A stretch of 6,579 bases of DNA from Acinetobacter sp. (GTDB lineage Bacteria > Pseudomonadota > Gammaproteobacteria > Pseudomonadales > Moraxellaceae): the NCBI GenBank assembly GCA_030523805.1, contig JAUNHS010000093.1:1-6579 (forward strand), given 5' to 3'. The position numbers and the translations under genes are program-made. This document shows, piece after piece, positions 1 through 6,392 of this stretch (position 1 is its first letter; each line of letters begins with the position of its first letter). The notes under the pieces were generated by a model. That model saw only the letters and a list, made by a program, of their open reading frames with translations, made no database searches and was not told the origin of the DNA.

Positions 1-446
1 ATTTGATCGCCAAAAAGGAAAATGGCAAGACCGCAAATCATCAAAAATACACCTATACATTTTGCCCAAGTAATTGGTCGGGTAGGCATTTGAAATAAGC
101 CAAAATGATCAATCAGCATTGCCGAGCAAAGTTGCCCTAAAATGATGAAAAATAACAGATTTGCCAAACCAACTTTCGGTGAAAAAATGATGGTTACACT
201 GACAAAAATAACGCCTAAAAAACCACCGATAAATTTCCATAACGCAACATGGGGTAGAGCTGTCAAGGCTTGTGCAAAATTCACTTTGGCAATCACTAGT
301 ACCAAAAGAAAAATTGTACCAATCGCAAATGAAATAAATGCCGCCAATAATGGTTGCTGACCGATACTTTTGCTTAATTGGCTATTAATTGCCGCTTGCA
401 TGGCTGCAGCTGTGCCTGCTAGAAAGGCAAATAAAAAATAAATCAT
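1..446 (-). CDS. YdcZ-family (DMT-related) inner-membrane protein, C-terminus cut by window edge
   Basis: This open frame reads leftward from an ATG at 446-444 and runs off the window after 148 codons with no stop. The protein is strongly hydrophobic, with five likely membrane helices at about residues 2-20, 33-53, 69-89, 93-113 and 127-145. The N-terminal pattern FLAGTAAAMQAAINSQL and the compact five-helix layout match the DMT_YdcZ (DUF606) family of putative inner-membrane exporters, whose members are usually about 140-150 residues, so only a few residues are probably missing. The substrate is unknown in the family and cannot be inferred here. The ATG was chosen because it places the first helix at the very N-terminus as in relatives; no good Shine-Dalgarno sequence precedes it. 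The gene lies downstream of nrdB on the same strand but is separated from it by a strong terminator, so it is probably transcribed on its own. Confidence 0.82.
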   Translation of the reverse strand, partial: MIYFLFAFLAGTAAAMQAAINSQLSKSIGQQPLLAAFISFAIGTIFLLVLVIAKVNFAQALTALPHVALWKFIGGFLGVIFVSVTIIFSPKVGLANLLFFIILGQLCSAMLIDHFGLFQMPTRPITWAKCIGVFLMICGLAIFLFGDQ

Positions 447-486
447 ACGGTTTTTTATTTGAGTAGATGAACAAAAGGAATGAGAA

Positions 487-520
487 AAAAGCTGATTACA
501 TGTTGATGCAATCAGCTTTT
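487..520 (-). terminator. Intrinsic terminator of the nrdAB operon
   Basis: A perfect 11-bp inverted repeat (AAAAGCTGATT at 487-497 and AATCAGCTTTT at 510-520) encloses a 12-base loop. Read on the minus strand, the stem closes into a run of six T (plus-strand A485-490). It lies 44 bases past the nrdB stop codon and 40 bases before the start of the YdcZ-like gene. This is the expected form and place for Rho-independent termination of nrdAB. The stem core is only moderately GC-rich, and because the stem is flanked by A and T on both sides some bidirectional activity is possible. Confidence 0.85.
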
Positions 521-564
521 ATTTTCGCACTGGTTATGCTTTCACAGGGCTTGCCTGATGTAGA

Positions 565-1845
565 TTACCAGCTCAATGCACCACCTGTTTGATAGTCGGT
601 AACACGAGTTTCAAAGAAGTTTTTCTCTTTACGTAAATCCATCATTTCCGACATCCATTGGAATGGGTTGCCAGCACCAGGGAATTGCTCTGGTAAACCT
701 AATTGGCTCAAACGACGGTTGCAAATAAAGTGTAAATATTCTTCCATCATCACGGCATTCATGCCCAATACGCCACGTGGCATAGTATCACGAGCATATT
801 CAATTTCTAGCATTGTGCCTTCAAGGAGCATTTGAATGACTTCTTGTTGGAATTCTGCTGACCATAAATGTGGGTTTTCAATCTTGATTTGGTTAATCAT
901 ATCAATACCAAAATTCACGTGCATTGATTCATCACGCAAAATGTATTGGAATTGTTCGGCAACGCCTGTCATTTTTTGACGACGACCCATACTCAAAATT
1001 TGAGTAAAACCACAATAGAAGAAAATACCTTCTAATACGCAATAGAATGCAATGAGATTACGCAATAAACGTTGGTCGGCTTCAGTTGTCCCTGTTTTGA
1101 AGTCAGGGTCGCTTAATGATTCGGTAAAGCGTAATCCCCAAGCTGCTTTACGAGCAACGCTTGGCACTTCACGGTACATATTAAATACTTCGCCTTCGTC
1201 CATACCCAAAGATTCAATACAATATTGATAAGCGTGCGTATGAATTGCTTCTTCAAAGGCTTGACGCAATAAATATTGACGGCATTCTGGGTTGGTAATG
1301 TGGCGATACAATGCCAATACCAAGTTATTTGCCACCAAAGAGTCAGCCGTAGAGAAGAAACCCAATGAACGCATTACAATTGTACGCTCATCTTCGGTTA
1401 AACCGTCTTCTGATTTCCACAAAGCAATATCGTGGGTCATGTTAATTTCTTGTGGCATCCAGTGGTTTGCACAGCCATCAAGATATTTTTGCCACGCCCA
1501 TTCATATTTAAATGGTACAAGTTGGTTTAAGTCGGCACGGCAGTTGATCATACGTTTATCATCAACTTGCACACGTGCAGCACCCATTTCTAATTCTTCT
1601 AAACCTGCTGTTACATCTAAACGATTTAAGGCTTCGTTGGCTCTAGCCAAAGGATCGGTTGAATCCAATCCTGACAATCGTTCTGCCGTGGTGCTGTATG
1701 AATAAGCCACACTCTCTGACGATGATTGTGCATGAGATACCACTTGTGCTGCAGGCGTTTCCTGCGGTGCGACGGGCGTAGGTTTGGTTTGCGGAACAGA
1801 TGTTTCTTGAGCATCATCTTCATCATCCCAACTTAAAATAGACAT
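565..1845 (-). CDS. nrdB: Ribonucleoside-diphosphate reductase class Ia, beta subunit (R2)
   Basis: NrdB houses the diiron centre and stable tyrosyl radical that starts each turnover of cytoplasmic class Ia ribonucleotide reductase. All key residues are visible when aligned by eye to E. coli R2: metal ligands D168 (TADSL), E199 and H202 (EEAIH), E272 (LEGIFF), E306 and H309 (RDESMH), and the radical tyrosine Y206 (HTHAY). The presence of Y206 argues for a normal tyrosyl-radical enzyme. The C-terminal tail (KNFFETRV...[10 protein letters not shown]) carries the conserved radical-relay tyrosine (Y418) and the R1-binding end. At 426 residues it is longer than E. coli NrdB (376). The extra length is an acidic, then Pro/Ala/Ser/Gln-rich N-terminus (about residues 1-60) that looks disordered and is not an ATP-cone; Pseudomonas-type NrdB proteins have a similar extension. 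The ATG follows an AAGG (plus-strand 1855-1858) by 9 bases. It sits 131 bases downstream of nrdA, probably in the same transcript, and ends ahead of a strong terminator. Confidence 0.97.
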   Translation of the reverse strand: MSILSWDDEDDAQETSVPQTKPTPVAPQETPAAQVVSHAQSSSESVAYSYSTTAERLSGLDSTDPLARANEALNRLDVTAGLEELEMGAARVQVDDKRMINCRADLNQLVPFKYEWAWQKYLDGCANHWMPQEINMTHDIALWKSEDGLTEDERTIVMRSLGFFSTADSLVANNLVLALYRHITNPECRQYLLRQAFEEAIHTHAYQYCIESLGMDEGEVFNMYREVPSVARKAAWGLRFTESLSDPDFKTGTTEADQRLLRNLIAFYCVLEGIFFYCGFTQILSMGRRQKMTGVAEQFQYILRDESMHVNFGIDMINQIKIENPHLWSAEFQQEVIQMLLEGTMLEIEYARDTMPRGVLGMNAVMMEEYLHFICNRRLSQLGLPEQFPGAGNPFQWMSEMMDLRKEKNFFETRVTDYQTGGALSW

Positions 1846-1870
1846 ATTTCAATACCTTATATTTATCATG

Positions 1871-1910
1871 GCATGATGATTGATGTCGTATGACAGATCA
1901 ATCAGCATGC
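1871..1910 (-). repeat. Long imperfect inverted repeat (RNA hairpin) upstream of the nrdB ribosome binding site
   Basis: GCATGATGATTGAT (1871-1884) and ATCAATCAGCATGC (1897-1910) are complementary at 13 of 14 positions, with one internal mismatch (1876 against 1905). Within the 12-base loop, GTC (1885-1887) and GAC (1892-1894) can pair further. On the nrdAB message this would form a stable stem ending 12 bases before the nrdB Shine-Dalgarno. No poly-U follows, so it is not a standard terminator. A protective or processing hairpin between cistrons, or a translation-tuning element, is the most natural reading, but this is inference. Confidence 0.65.
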
Positions 1911-1957
1911 TGTGTTATATTCAGGTGCAAATGCACCCACCGATGAGATTGGCTAAA

Positions 1958-1974
1958 GCATCAATCAATGATGC
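1958..1974 (-). repeat. Small hairpin immediately after the nrdA stop codon
   Basis: GCATCA (1958-1963) and TGATGC (1969-1974) pair perfectly around a five-base loop, starting two bases after the nrdA TAA (1979-1977). On the minus strand only TTT follows, so as a terminator it would be very weak. It could allow partial termination or protect the nrdA 3' end. Confidence 0.4.
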
Positions 1975-1976
1975 AA

Positions 1977-4790
1977 TTATTGGCACGCTTCACAATCTGG
2001 ATTGTCAATGCTACACGCTTGTGGCACTGGTGCAGCTTGGGTAAATCCGCTGTCTAAATCTTTCGGTGCATTATTGACACTAGCAACGGGAGCAACTGGT
2101 TTTACCGCATTTAATGCACCTGTGGTAATGGTTGATTTTTCCGTTGATGTTGCAGCCAATGCACGCAAATAATACGTCGTTTTCAAGCCACGCAACCATG
2201 CCATTTTATAGGTACGATCGAGTTTTTTACCATCAGCACCTGCAATGTACAAGTTCAATGATTGTGCTTGATCAATCCACTTTTGACGACGAGATGCCGC
2301 TTCTACAATCCAACGTGCTTCCATTTCAAACGCTGTAGCAAATAATGCTTTTAAATCGTCTGGAATACGAGCAATTTTTTGTACCGAACCTTCATAGTGT
2401 TTCAAGTCATTGACCATCACCACGTCCCACAAATCACGCTCTTTTAACGCACGCACAAGGTAAGGGTTAATGACGGTAAACTCACCAGAAAGGTTTGATT
2501 TTACATATAAATTTTGGAAAGTTGGCTCAATCGATTGCGATACACCACAGATATTTGAAATGGTTGCTGTTGGAGCAATCGCCATCACATTTGAGTTACG
2601 CATACCGTCTTTTTGTACTTTTTGACGTAAGCTGTCCCAATCTAAACGTTGTGTACGATCAACTTCAAACATACCTGCAGGGCGTGTTTTTTCTACCAAA
2701 TCTAATGAGTCAATTGGCAAAATGCCTTGATCCCACAATGAACCTTTATATGTTTCATACTGACCACGTTCTACTGCCAAATCACTAGATGCCTGAATCG
2801 CATAATAGCTAATGACTTCCATAGATTCATCAGCAAAATCAACAGCTTGCTGTGAACTATAAGCAATATTCATGCTGTACAACGCATCGTGGAAGCCCAT
2901 AATGCCCATACCAATCGGACGATGGCGTAAGTTAGAATTGCGTGCTTGTGGTACAGCGTAATAGTTGATGTCAATCACGTTATCCAACATACGAATGGCA
3001 GTTTTGATGGTGCGAGATAATTTTTCTTTATCCAACTGACCGTTGCTAATGTGTTGTACAAGGTTGATTGAACCCAAGTTACATACAGCGATTTCATCTT
3101 CGCTAGTATTGAGCGTAATTTCTGTACATAAGTTAGATGAGTGAATGACACCAACGTGTTGCTGTGGTGAGCGTAGGTTACACACATCTTTAAATGTAAG
3201 CCAAGGATGCCCTGTCTCAAATACCATAGAGAGCATTTTACGCCATAAATCTTGTGCTTTAATGCGTTTGTGCAATAAGCCTTGTTCTTTGGCAACATTT
3301 TCATAATGCGTATAACGTTTAGCAAATTCTAAACCTGTTAAATCATGCAAATCTGGCACTTCAGATGGTGTGAATAATGTCCATTCTTCGTCATTAATCA
3401 CACGTTGCATGAATAAATCTGGAATCCAGTTTGCCGTATTCATATCATGCGTACGACGACGGTCATCACCAGTGTTTTTACGCAATTCTAAAAACTCTTC
3501 AACATCTAAATGCCAAGTTTCAAGGTAGGCACACATTGCACCTTTACGCTTACCCCCTTGGTTTACTGCCACAGCAGTGTCATTGGCTACTTTTAAGAAA
3601 GGTACAACACCTTGAGATTTACCATTTGTGCCTTTGATATAAGAGTTTAATGCACGCACAGGTGTCCAGTCGTTACCCAAACCGCCTGCCCATTTTGACA
3701 GCATGGCATTATCACGCATTGCGTTGTAAATGCCGTATAAATCGTCAGGTACAGTTGTTAAATAGCAGCTTGATAATTGTGGGCGTAATGTGCCTGAATT
3801 GAACAAGGTTGGCGTAGAAGCCATATAATCAAAGCTAGACAATAAGTTATAAAACTCAATGGCACGTTGCTCACGGTTTTGTTCATTTAATGCCAAGCCC
3901 ATCGCCACACGCATAAAGAATAATTGCGGTAATTCAAAGCGAATGCCATTGCTATGAATAAAATAACGGTCAAATAAGGTTTGCAAACCTAAATAAGTAA
4001 ATTGATTTGAACGCTCAGGTTGAATGGCTTGAGAAAGCTGTTTTAAATCAAAATTGAGCAATTCTGGCGAAAGTAATTCTAATTCTACGCCTTTATTCAA
4101 AAAGGTTTCTAAAGCGTCATTTTCCAAAGTATCGCTTGGTAAGCCTAAAAATTTTAAACCTTCAGCAACCAATTCATTACGCAACAAACGTGCCGTTACA
4201 TAGCTATAATTTGGTTCACGTTCAATGCGTGTGCGTGTTGCCATCATCATAGTTGTAGCAATATCGGCAATTTTTGCACCGTGGAATAGATTTTTTACTG
4301 TTTCATCTACAATCGCAGGGACATCAATATTATCCAAACCTTCGCTGGCTGTAGTTAAAGTCTCGGTTAAAGCACTTAAATTGAGTGGTTGTAACTGTCC
4401 ATGTTCATCGGTTAATTGTAAAGTCGGGTGATGTTGGTGAGATTGTTGTTGTAATTTACGTTTTTTGCTTTGTTCTTCACGGTAAATCACATAAGCACGG
4501 GCGATTTTTTGCTCGCCAGCACGCATCAATTCTAATTCCACTTGGTCTTGGATTTCTTCAATATGAATTGTTCCGCCAGATGGTAAACGACGCTTAAACG
4601 TCATGAGTACTTTTTCTGTTAATTCTGCAATGCGATCATGCACACGGCTAGAATCTACCATTTGTGGGCCTTCTACTTCTAAAAACGCCTTACCGATGGC
4701 AACGGCAATTTTTTCAGAATCAAAATGAACAACATCTCCAGTGCGTTTAATCACTTGGATTTGTCCGGGTGTCGCTGTAACAAGACTCAT
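1977..4790 (-). CDS. nrdA: Ribonucleoside-diphosphate reductase class Ia, alpha subunit (R1), with duplicated N-terminal regulatory region
   Basis: NrdA reduces ribonucleoside diphosphates to deoxyribonucleotides in the cytoplasm, using the radical supplied by NrdB. Residues 11 to about 104 form an ATP-cone (IQVIKRTGDVVHFDSEKI to ARAYVIYRE), the dATP/ATP activity switch. Residues about 122-212 look like a second, degenerate cone, as known in Pseudomonas-type NrdA. The catalytic barrel follows (about 265-880). It shows C342 (QLSSCYL) and C570 (IAVCNLGS), matching the E. coli redox pair C225/C462. N553, C555 and E557 in SSNLCTEI match the active-site N437/C439/E441, and Y873-Y874 (TTYYLRAL) are the radical-relay tyrosines. 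After a flexible Ala/Pro/Val linker the tail ends with C926 and the pair C933/C936 (CEAC), which re-reduces the active site. At 937 residues it is longer than E. coli NrdA (761), as expected for this type. The ATG has a GAGG (plus-strand 4798-4801) seven bases upstream. It is the first gene of nrdAB, under a promoter with NrdR-like boxes. Confidence 0.98.
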   Translation of the reverse strand: MSLVTATPGQIQVIKRTGDVVHFDSEKIAVAIGKAFLEVEGPQMVDSSRVHDRIAELTEKVLMTFKRRLPSGGTIHIEEIQDQVELELMRAGEQKIARAYVIYREEQSKKRKLQQQSHQHHPTLQLTDEHGQLQPLNLSALTETLTTASEGLDNIDVPAIVDETVKNLFHGAKIADIATTMMMATRTRIEREPNYSYVTARLLRNELVAEGLKFLGLPSDTLENDALETFLNKGVELELLSPELLNFDLKQLSQAIQPERSNQFTYLGLQTLFDRYFIHSNGIRFELPQLFFMRVAMGLALNEQNREQRAIEFYNLLSSFDYMASTPTLFNSGTLRPQLSSCYLTTVPDDLYGIYNAMRDNAMLSKWAGGLGNDWTPVRALNSYIKGTNGKSQGVVPFLKVANDTAVAVNQGGKRKGAMCAYLETWHLDVEEFLELRKNTGDDRRRTHDMNTANWIPDLFMQRVINDEEWTLFTPSEVPDLHDLTGLEFAKRYTHYENVAKEQGLLHKRIKAQDLWRKMLSMVFETGHPWLTFKDVCNLRSPQQHVGVIHSSNLCTEITLNTSEDEIAVCNLGSINLVQHISNGQLDKEKLSRTIKTAIRMLDNVIDINYYAVPQARNSNLRHRPIGMGIMGFHDALYSMNIAYSSQQAVDFADESMEVISYYAIQASSDLAVERGQYETYKGSLWDQGILPIDSLDLVEKTRPAGMFEVDRTQRLDWDSLRQKVQKDGMRNSNVMAIAPTATISNICGVSQSIEPTFQNLYVKSNLSGEFTVINPYLVRALKERDLWDVVMVNDLKHYEGSVQKIARIPDDLKALFATAFEMEARWIVEAASRRQKWIDQAQSLNLYIAGADGKKLDRTYKMAWLRGLKTTYYLRALAATSTEKSTITTGALNAVKPVAPVASVNNAPKDLDSGFTQAAPVPQACSIDNPDCEACQ

Positions 4791-4852
4791 AAAAAAACCT
4801 CAAACAAGCAAAATAGGTATGATTATTAAATATTAGATGAAAGAATAAGCAA

Positions 4853-4868
4853 CATCTAAATATTGTAT
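4853..4868 (-). promoter_or_regulatory. NrdR box 1 (promoter-proximal)
   Basis: CATCTAAATATTGTAT matches the NrdR box consensus (ACACWATATATWGTGT) at 11 of 16 positions, including CTA on one side and ATATTGT on the other. It overlaps the candidate -10 of nrdA (4862-4867). Alone it would be weak; its support comes from the second box lying exactly 32 bp away. NrdR is the conserved ATP/dATP-sensing repressor of bacterial nrd operons and binds paired boxes about three helical turns apart. Confidence 0.7.
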
Positions 4869-4890
4869 GTGCTAGTGAATGACAACACAA
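4862..4890 (-). promoter_or_regulatory. Candidate sigma-70 promoter of nrdAB
   Basis: Read on the minus strand, TTGTGT (plus-strand 4885-4890) and TACAAT (plus-strand 4862-4867) are 17 bp apart. The -10 matches the consensus at 5 of 6 positions; the -35 keeps only TTG. Transcription would start near 4855, giving a leader of about 65 bases before the nrdA ATG. The overlap of both hexamers with NrdR-like boxes supports this placement over other AT-rich -10-like strings nearer the gene (about 4825-4838). Confidence 0.6.
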
Positions 4891-4900
4891 TAAGTAGTGG
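4885..4900 (-). promoter_or_regulatory. NrdR box 2 (promoter-distal)
   Basis: ACACAATAAGTAGTGG matches the NrdR consensus at 13 of 16 positions. Its start is 32 bp from the start of box 1, leaving a 16-bp spacer, which is the typical spacing for cooperative NrdR binding. It overlaps the candidate -35 of nrdA (4885-4890), so NrdR bound to both boxes would cover the whole core promoter. Confidence 0.78.
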
Positions 4901-4985
4901 TCGGCTATTATTTTAGACACAAGATAAGGGATTTTTTTATAAAAAACAATATTGACAAAAGTTGTAAAATAGGTCAAACACTGCG

Positions 4986-5048
4986 AGCAATCTAAAAAAT
5001 GCGTTGCTATGTTTATGAAAAATCAAGCAATCTAAAAATGCAATAGCT
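4986..5048. repeat. Imperfect direct repeat upstream of the nrdA promoter
   Basis: AGCAATCTAAAAAATGC (4986-5002) recurs as AGCAATCTAAAAATGC (5026-5041), 40 bp apart and differing only by one A in the A-tract. Each copy ends near a GCT (5006-5008 and 5046-5048), so each also has a short internal dyad. A looser relative (AGCAACATCTAAA, 4848-4860) lies at the nrdA promoter and runs into NrdR box 1. The surrounding sequence is full of A-tracts. The function is unknown; a protein-binding or DNA-bending role upstream of nrdA is possible. Confidence 0.5.
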
Positions 5049-5113
5049 TTTGATGCAAAAAATAAAAAAAATTGTTTGCTTAAAAAATATGCTAAATGAG
5101 AGATAATCTTATT

Positions 5114-5122
5114 TGTGGATAA
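5114..5122 (-). promoter_or_regulatory. Perfect-consensus DnaA box
   Basis: TGTGGATAA on the plus strand is TTATCCACA on the minus strand, a full match to the strong DnaA box. It lies about 250 bp upstream of the candidate nrdA promoter. DnaA is known to bind upstream of nrdAB in E. coli and affect its expression. Whether this single distant box acts on nrdA, on queG (about 160 bp away) or only titrates DnaA cannot be told from sequence. A nine-base match can occur by chance, although its place here is suggestive. Confidence 0.5.
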
Positions 5123-5213
5123 GTAGTTTTTGCTGCATTGAGATGACAATTTTTCTACATATTCACCTAACATGATGATATTTATAGATTTAATTTTGTT
5201 TCTAATAAAATCA

Positions 5214-5250
5214 ATAGCATAGCGTTTTTTATGACTTCACGCTATACTAT
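5214..5250. repeat. Inverted repeat overlapping the candidate queG promoter
   Basis: ATAGCATAGCGT (5214-5225) and ACGCTATACTAT (5239-5250) are inverted copies with 11 of 12 matches around a 13-base spacer. The right arm contains the candidate -10 TATACT. Half-site centres are 25 bp apart. It may be an operator for a dimeric regulator or a hairpin. It is not obviously a terminator, because no gene reads into it from either side. Confidence 0.5.
5243..5248 (+). promoter_or_regulatory. Candidate -10 element of queG
   Basis: TATACT matches the sigma-70 -10 consensus at 5 of 6 positions and would start transcription near 5255, about 27 bases before the queG start. No good -35 lies 16-18 bp upstream (the sequence there is close to TAGCGT), so the promoter is weak by sequence or relies on an activator. 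It sits inside the right arm of an inverted repeat. Confidence 0.4.
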
Positions 5251-5281
5251 GTTTGTTTTTTGATGATGATTATTTATCCAA

Positions 5282-6370
5282 GTGTCCCAACGCATTCCTT
5301 TACAAGCCGATAGCCCTGAAAGTTTAAAAGCATGGATCAAGCAACAGGCTTTGGATCTTGGCTTTGCTGATTGCGTGGTGGCTGATCCTTTTAAAACCAT
5401 TGATATGCGACATCATCAAGCCTTTTTGGATAAAGGCTATCATGGCGATATGGCATTTTTAGCAGAAAATTTAGATAAGCGTGCCAATCCAACGTTATTA
5501 GTCCCCAATACACGCAGTATTTTATGCGTGCGTATGAACTATTTAGTAGAAAAGCCACAGCCACGTCATGTGCCAGAGCAACCAAATAGTGCGATTATTG
5601 CACGTTATGCACGGGGGCGTGATTATCATAAAGTCATGCGTGGGCGATTAAAAACCTTGGCTCAACGCATTCGTGAGCGAGTGGGGGATTTTGAAAGCCG
5701 TCCTTTTGCCGATTCTGCACCTATTTGTGAACGCACTTTGGCTGAACGTGCGGGCATGGGCTGGACGGGTAAACATACGCTGCTTATTCAAAAAAAATCA
5801 GGTTCTTTTTTTGTTTTGGGTGAGTTGTTTACATCATTAGAATTACCTTTTGATGAACCTGTTACTGCACATTGTGGTTCGTGTAGTGCGTGTATGCAAA
5901 TTTGTCCTACACAAGCTATTGTTGAGCCTTATGTGCTAGATGCAAGGCGTTGTATTTCATATTTAACCATTGAATTTAAAGGGGTTATTGCTGATGCGAC
6001 GTTAAGACGTGGTATGGGCAATCGTATTTTTGGTTGTGATGATTGTCAGCTGATTTGCCCTTGGAATCGCTTTGCGACTTTAACACCGATTGATGATTTT
6101 AATCCACGCCATCAACTTGATGATATTTCGCTCCTGCAAATTTGGCAATGGGACGAAGCAATATTTTTAGCGTGTACCGAAGGTAGTCCCATTCGTCGTA
6201 CAGGTTATCAAAGTTTTAAGCGTAATATCGCCATTGCATTGGGCAACGCACCCTATGATGCAGCAATTATTGCCGCTTTACAGCAAGCCAAAGCCGTGCA
6301 TGATGATGTGGTCAATACGCATATTGATTGGGCGATAGAAGAGCAAATGCACAAAGCAAAAATCGGATAA
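5282..6370 (+). CDS. queG: Epoxyqueuosine reductase, cobalamin-dependent, tRNA queuosine synthesis
   Basis: QueG reduces epoxyqueuosine to queuosine at the wobble position (34) of tRNAs for Asp, Asn, His and Tyr, the last step of the pathway, using cobalamin and two [4Fe-4S] clusters in the cytoplasm. The ferredoxin-like part shows CGSCSACMQICP (C198, C201, C204, C208) and CDDCQLICPWN (C252, C255, C259), the eight-iron cluster motifs of the family. The upstream block DSAPICERTLAERAGMGWTGKHT (about 144-166) is the conserved cobalamin/substrate region, with the family's acidic residue at D144. RRCISYLTIE (222-231) is also typical. The C-terminal part (about 300-352) is helical and HEAT-like. 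At 362 residues the length fits. The GTG at 5282 was chosen because a stop lies five codons upstream in frame (5267-5269), the next in-frame ATG is at codon 42, and relatives begin near here; no clear Shine-Dalgarno precedes it. It is divergent from nrdA, and no queuosine partner lies nearby. Confidence 0.95.
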   Translation: MSQRIPLQADSPESLKAWIKQQALDLGFADCVVADPFKTIDMRHHQAFLDKGYHGDMAFLAENLDKRANPTLLVPNTRSILCVRMNYLVEKPQPRHVPEQPNSAIIARYARGRDYHKVMRGRLKTLAQRIRERVGDFESRPFADSAPICERTLAERAGMGWTGKHTLLIQKKSGSFFVLGELFTSLELPFDEPVTAHCGSCSACMQICPTQAIVEPYVLDARRCISYLTIEFKGVIADATLRRGMGNRIFGCDDCQLICPWNRFATLTPIDDFNPRHQLDDISLLQIWQWDEAIFLACTEGSPIRRTGYQSFKRNIAIALGNAPYDAAIIAALQQAKAVHDDVVNTHIDWAIEEQMHKAKIG

Positions 6371-6392
6371 AATTACATACAACAGCGATGAA

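Larger units (their letters stand above)
1846..1976 (-). other. nrdA-nrdB intercistronic region with three inverted repeats
   Basis: This 131-base gap has no plausible gene. On the minus-strand transcript it holds, in order: a 6-bp hairpin (1958-1974) starting two bases after the nrdA stop codon and followed by only three T; a short 6-bp dyad (1924-1937, GGTGCA/TGCACC); and a long hairpin (1871-1910). The nrdB ribosome binding site (AAGG, 1855-1858) lies 12 bases past the last hairpin. No U-rich tract follows any of them, so I read the region as transcribed spacer that may tune transcript stability or the NrdA:NrdB ratio, rather than as an operon boundary. Confidence 0.6.
4791..5281. other. 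Divergent nrdA-queG control region, AT-rich, no convincing gene
   Basis: This 491-base region separates the divergent nrdA and queG starts. Two overlapping short open frames on the minus strand (4747-4977 and 4937-5173) lack Shine-Dalgarno sequences, are full of Phe/Leu/Tyr/Asn from AT-rich sequence and resemble nothing I know, so I treat the region as non-coding. It holds the candidate nrdA promoter with two NrdR-like boxes (4853-4900), A- and T-tracts between about 4932 and 5087 with a repeated AGCAA/TCTAAA element, a perfect DnaA box (5114-5122), and a dyad overlapping a candidate queG -10 (5214-5250). The part from about 5123 to 5213 shows nothing I can name. Confidence 0.7.

Noticed and set aside
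107..119. A 13-base exact match, GATCAATCAGCAT, between the YdcZ-like gene (107-119) and the nrdA-nrdB spacer (1896-1908)
   Set aside because: In a window this size and AT-rich composition one such match is expected roughly by chance, and the first copy is ordinary coding sequence.
142..360. A 72-codon plus-strand open frame at the left edge
   Set aside because: It lies wholly opposite the YdcZ-family gene, whose frame encodes clear membrane helices; the plus frame resembles no protein I know.
4952..4957. Perfect TTGACA (-35) on the plus strand in the intergenic region
   Set aside because: No -10-like hexamer lies 15-19 bases downstream, and the distance to queG is over 300 bases.
5159..5167. 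A second DnaA-box-like sequence (ATATTCACC)
   Set aside because: It has two mismatches at conserved positions, which is common by chance in AT-rich DNA.
4937..5173. A 78-codon open frame on the minus strand between nrdA and queG
   Set aside because: No Shine-Dalgarno before its ATG, composition dominated by Phe/Leu/Ser/Lys from AT-rich sequence, overlap with another frame (4747-4977), and the region is better explained as promoter and regulatory DNA.
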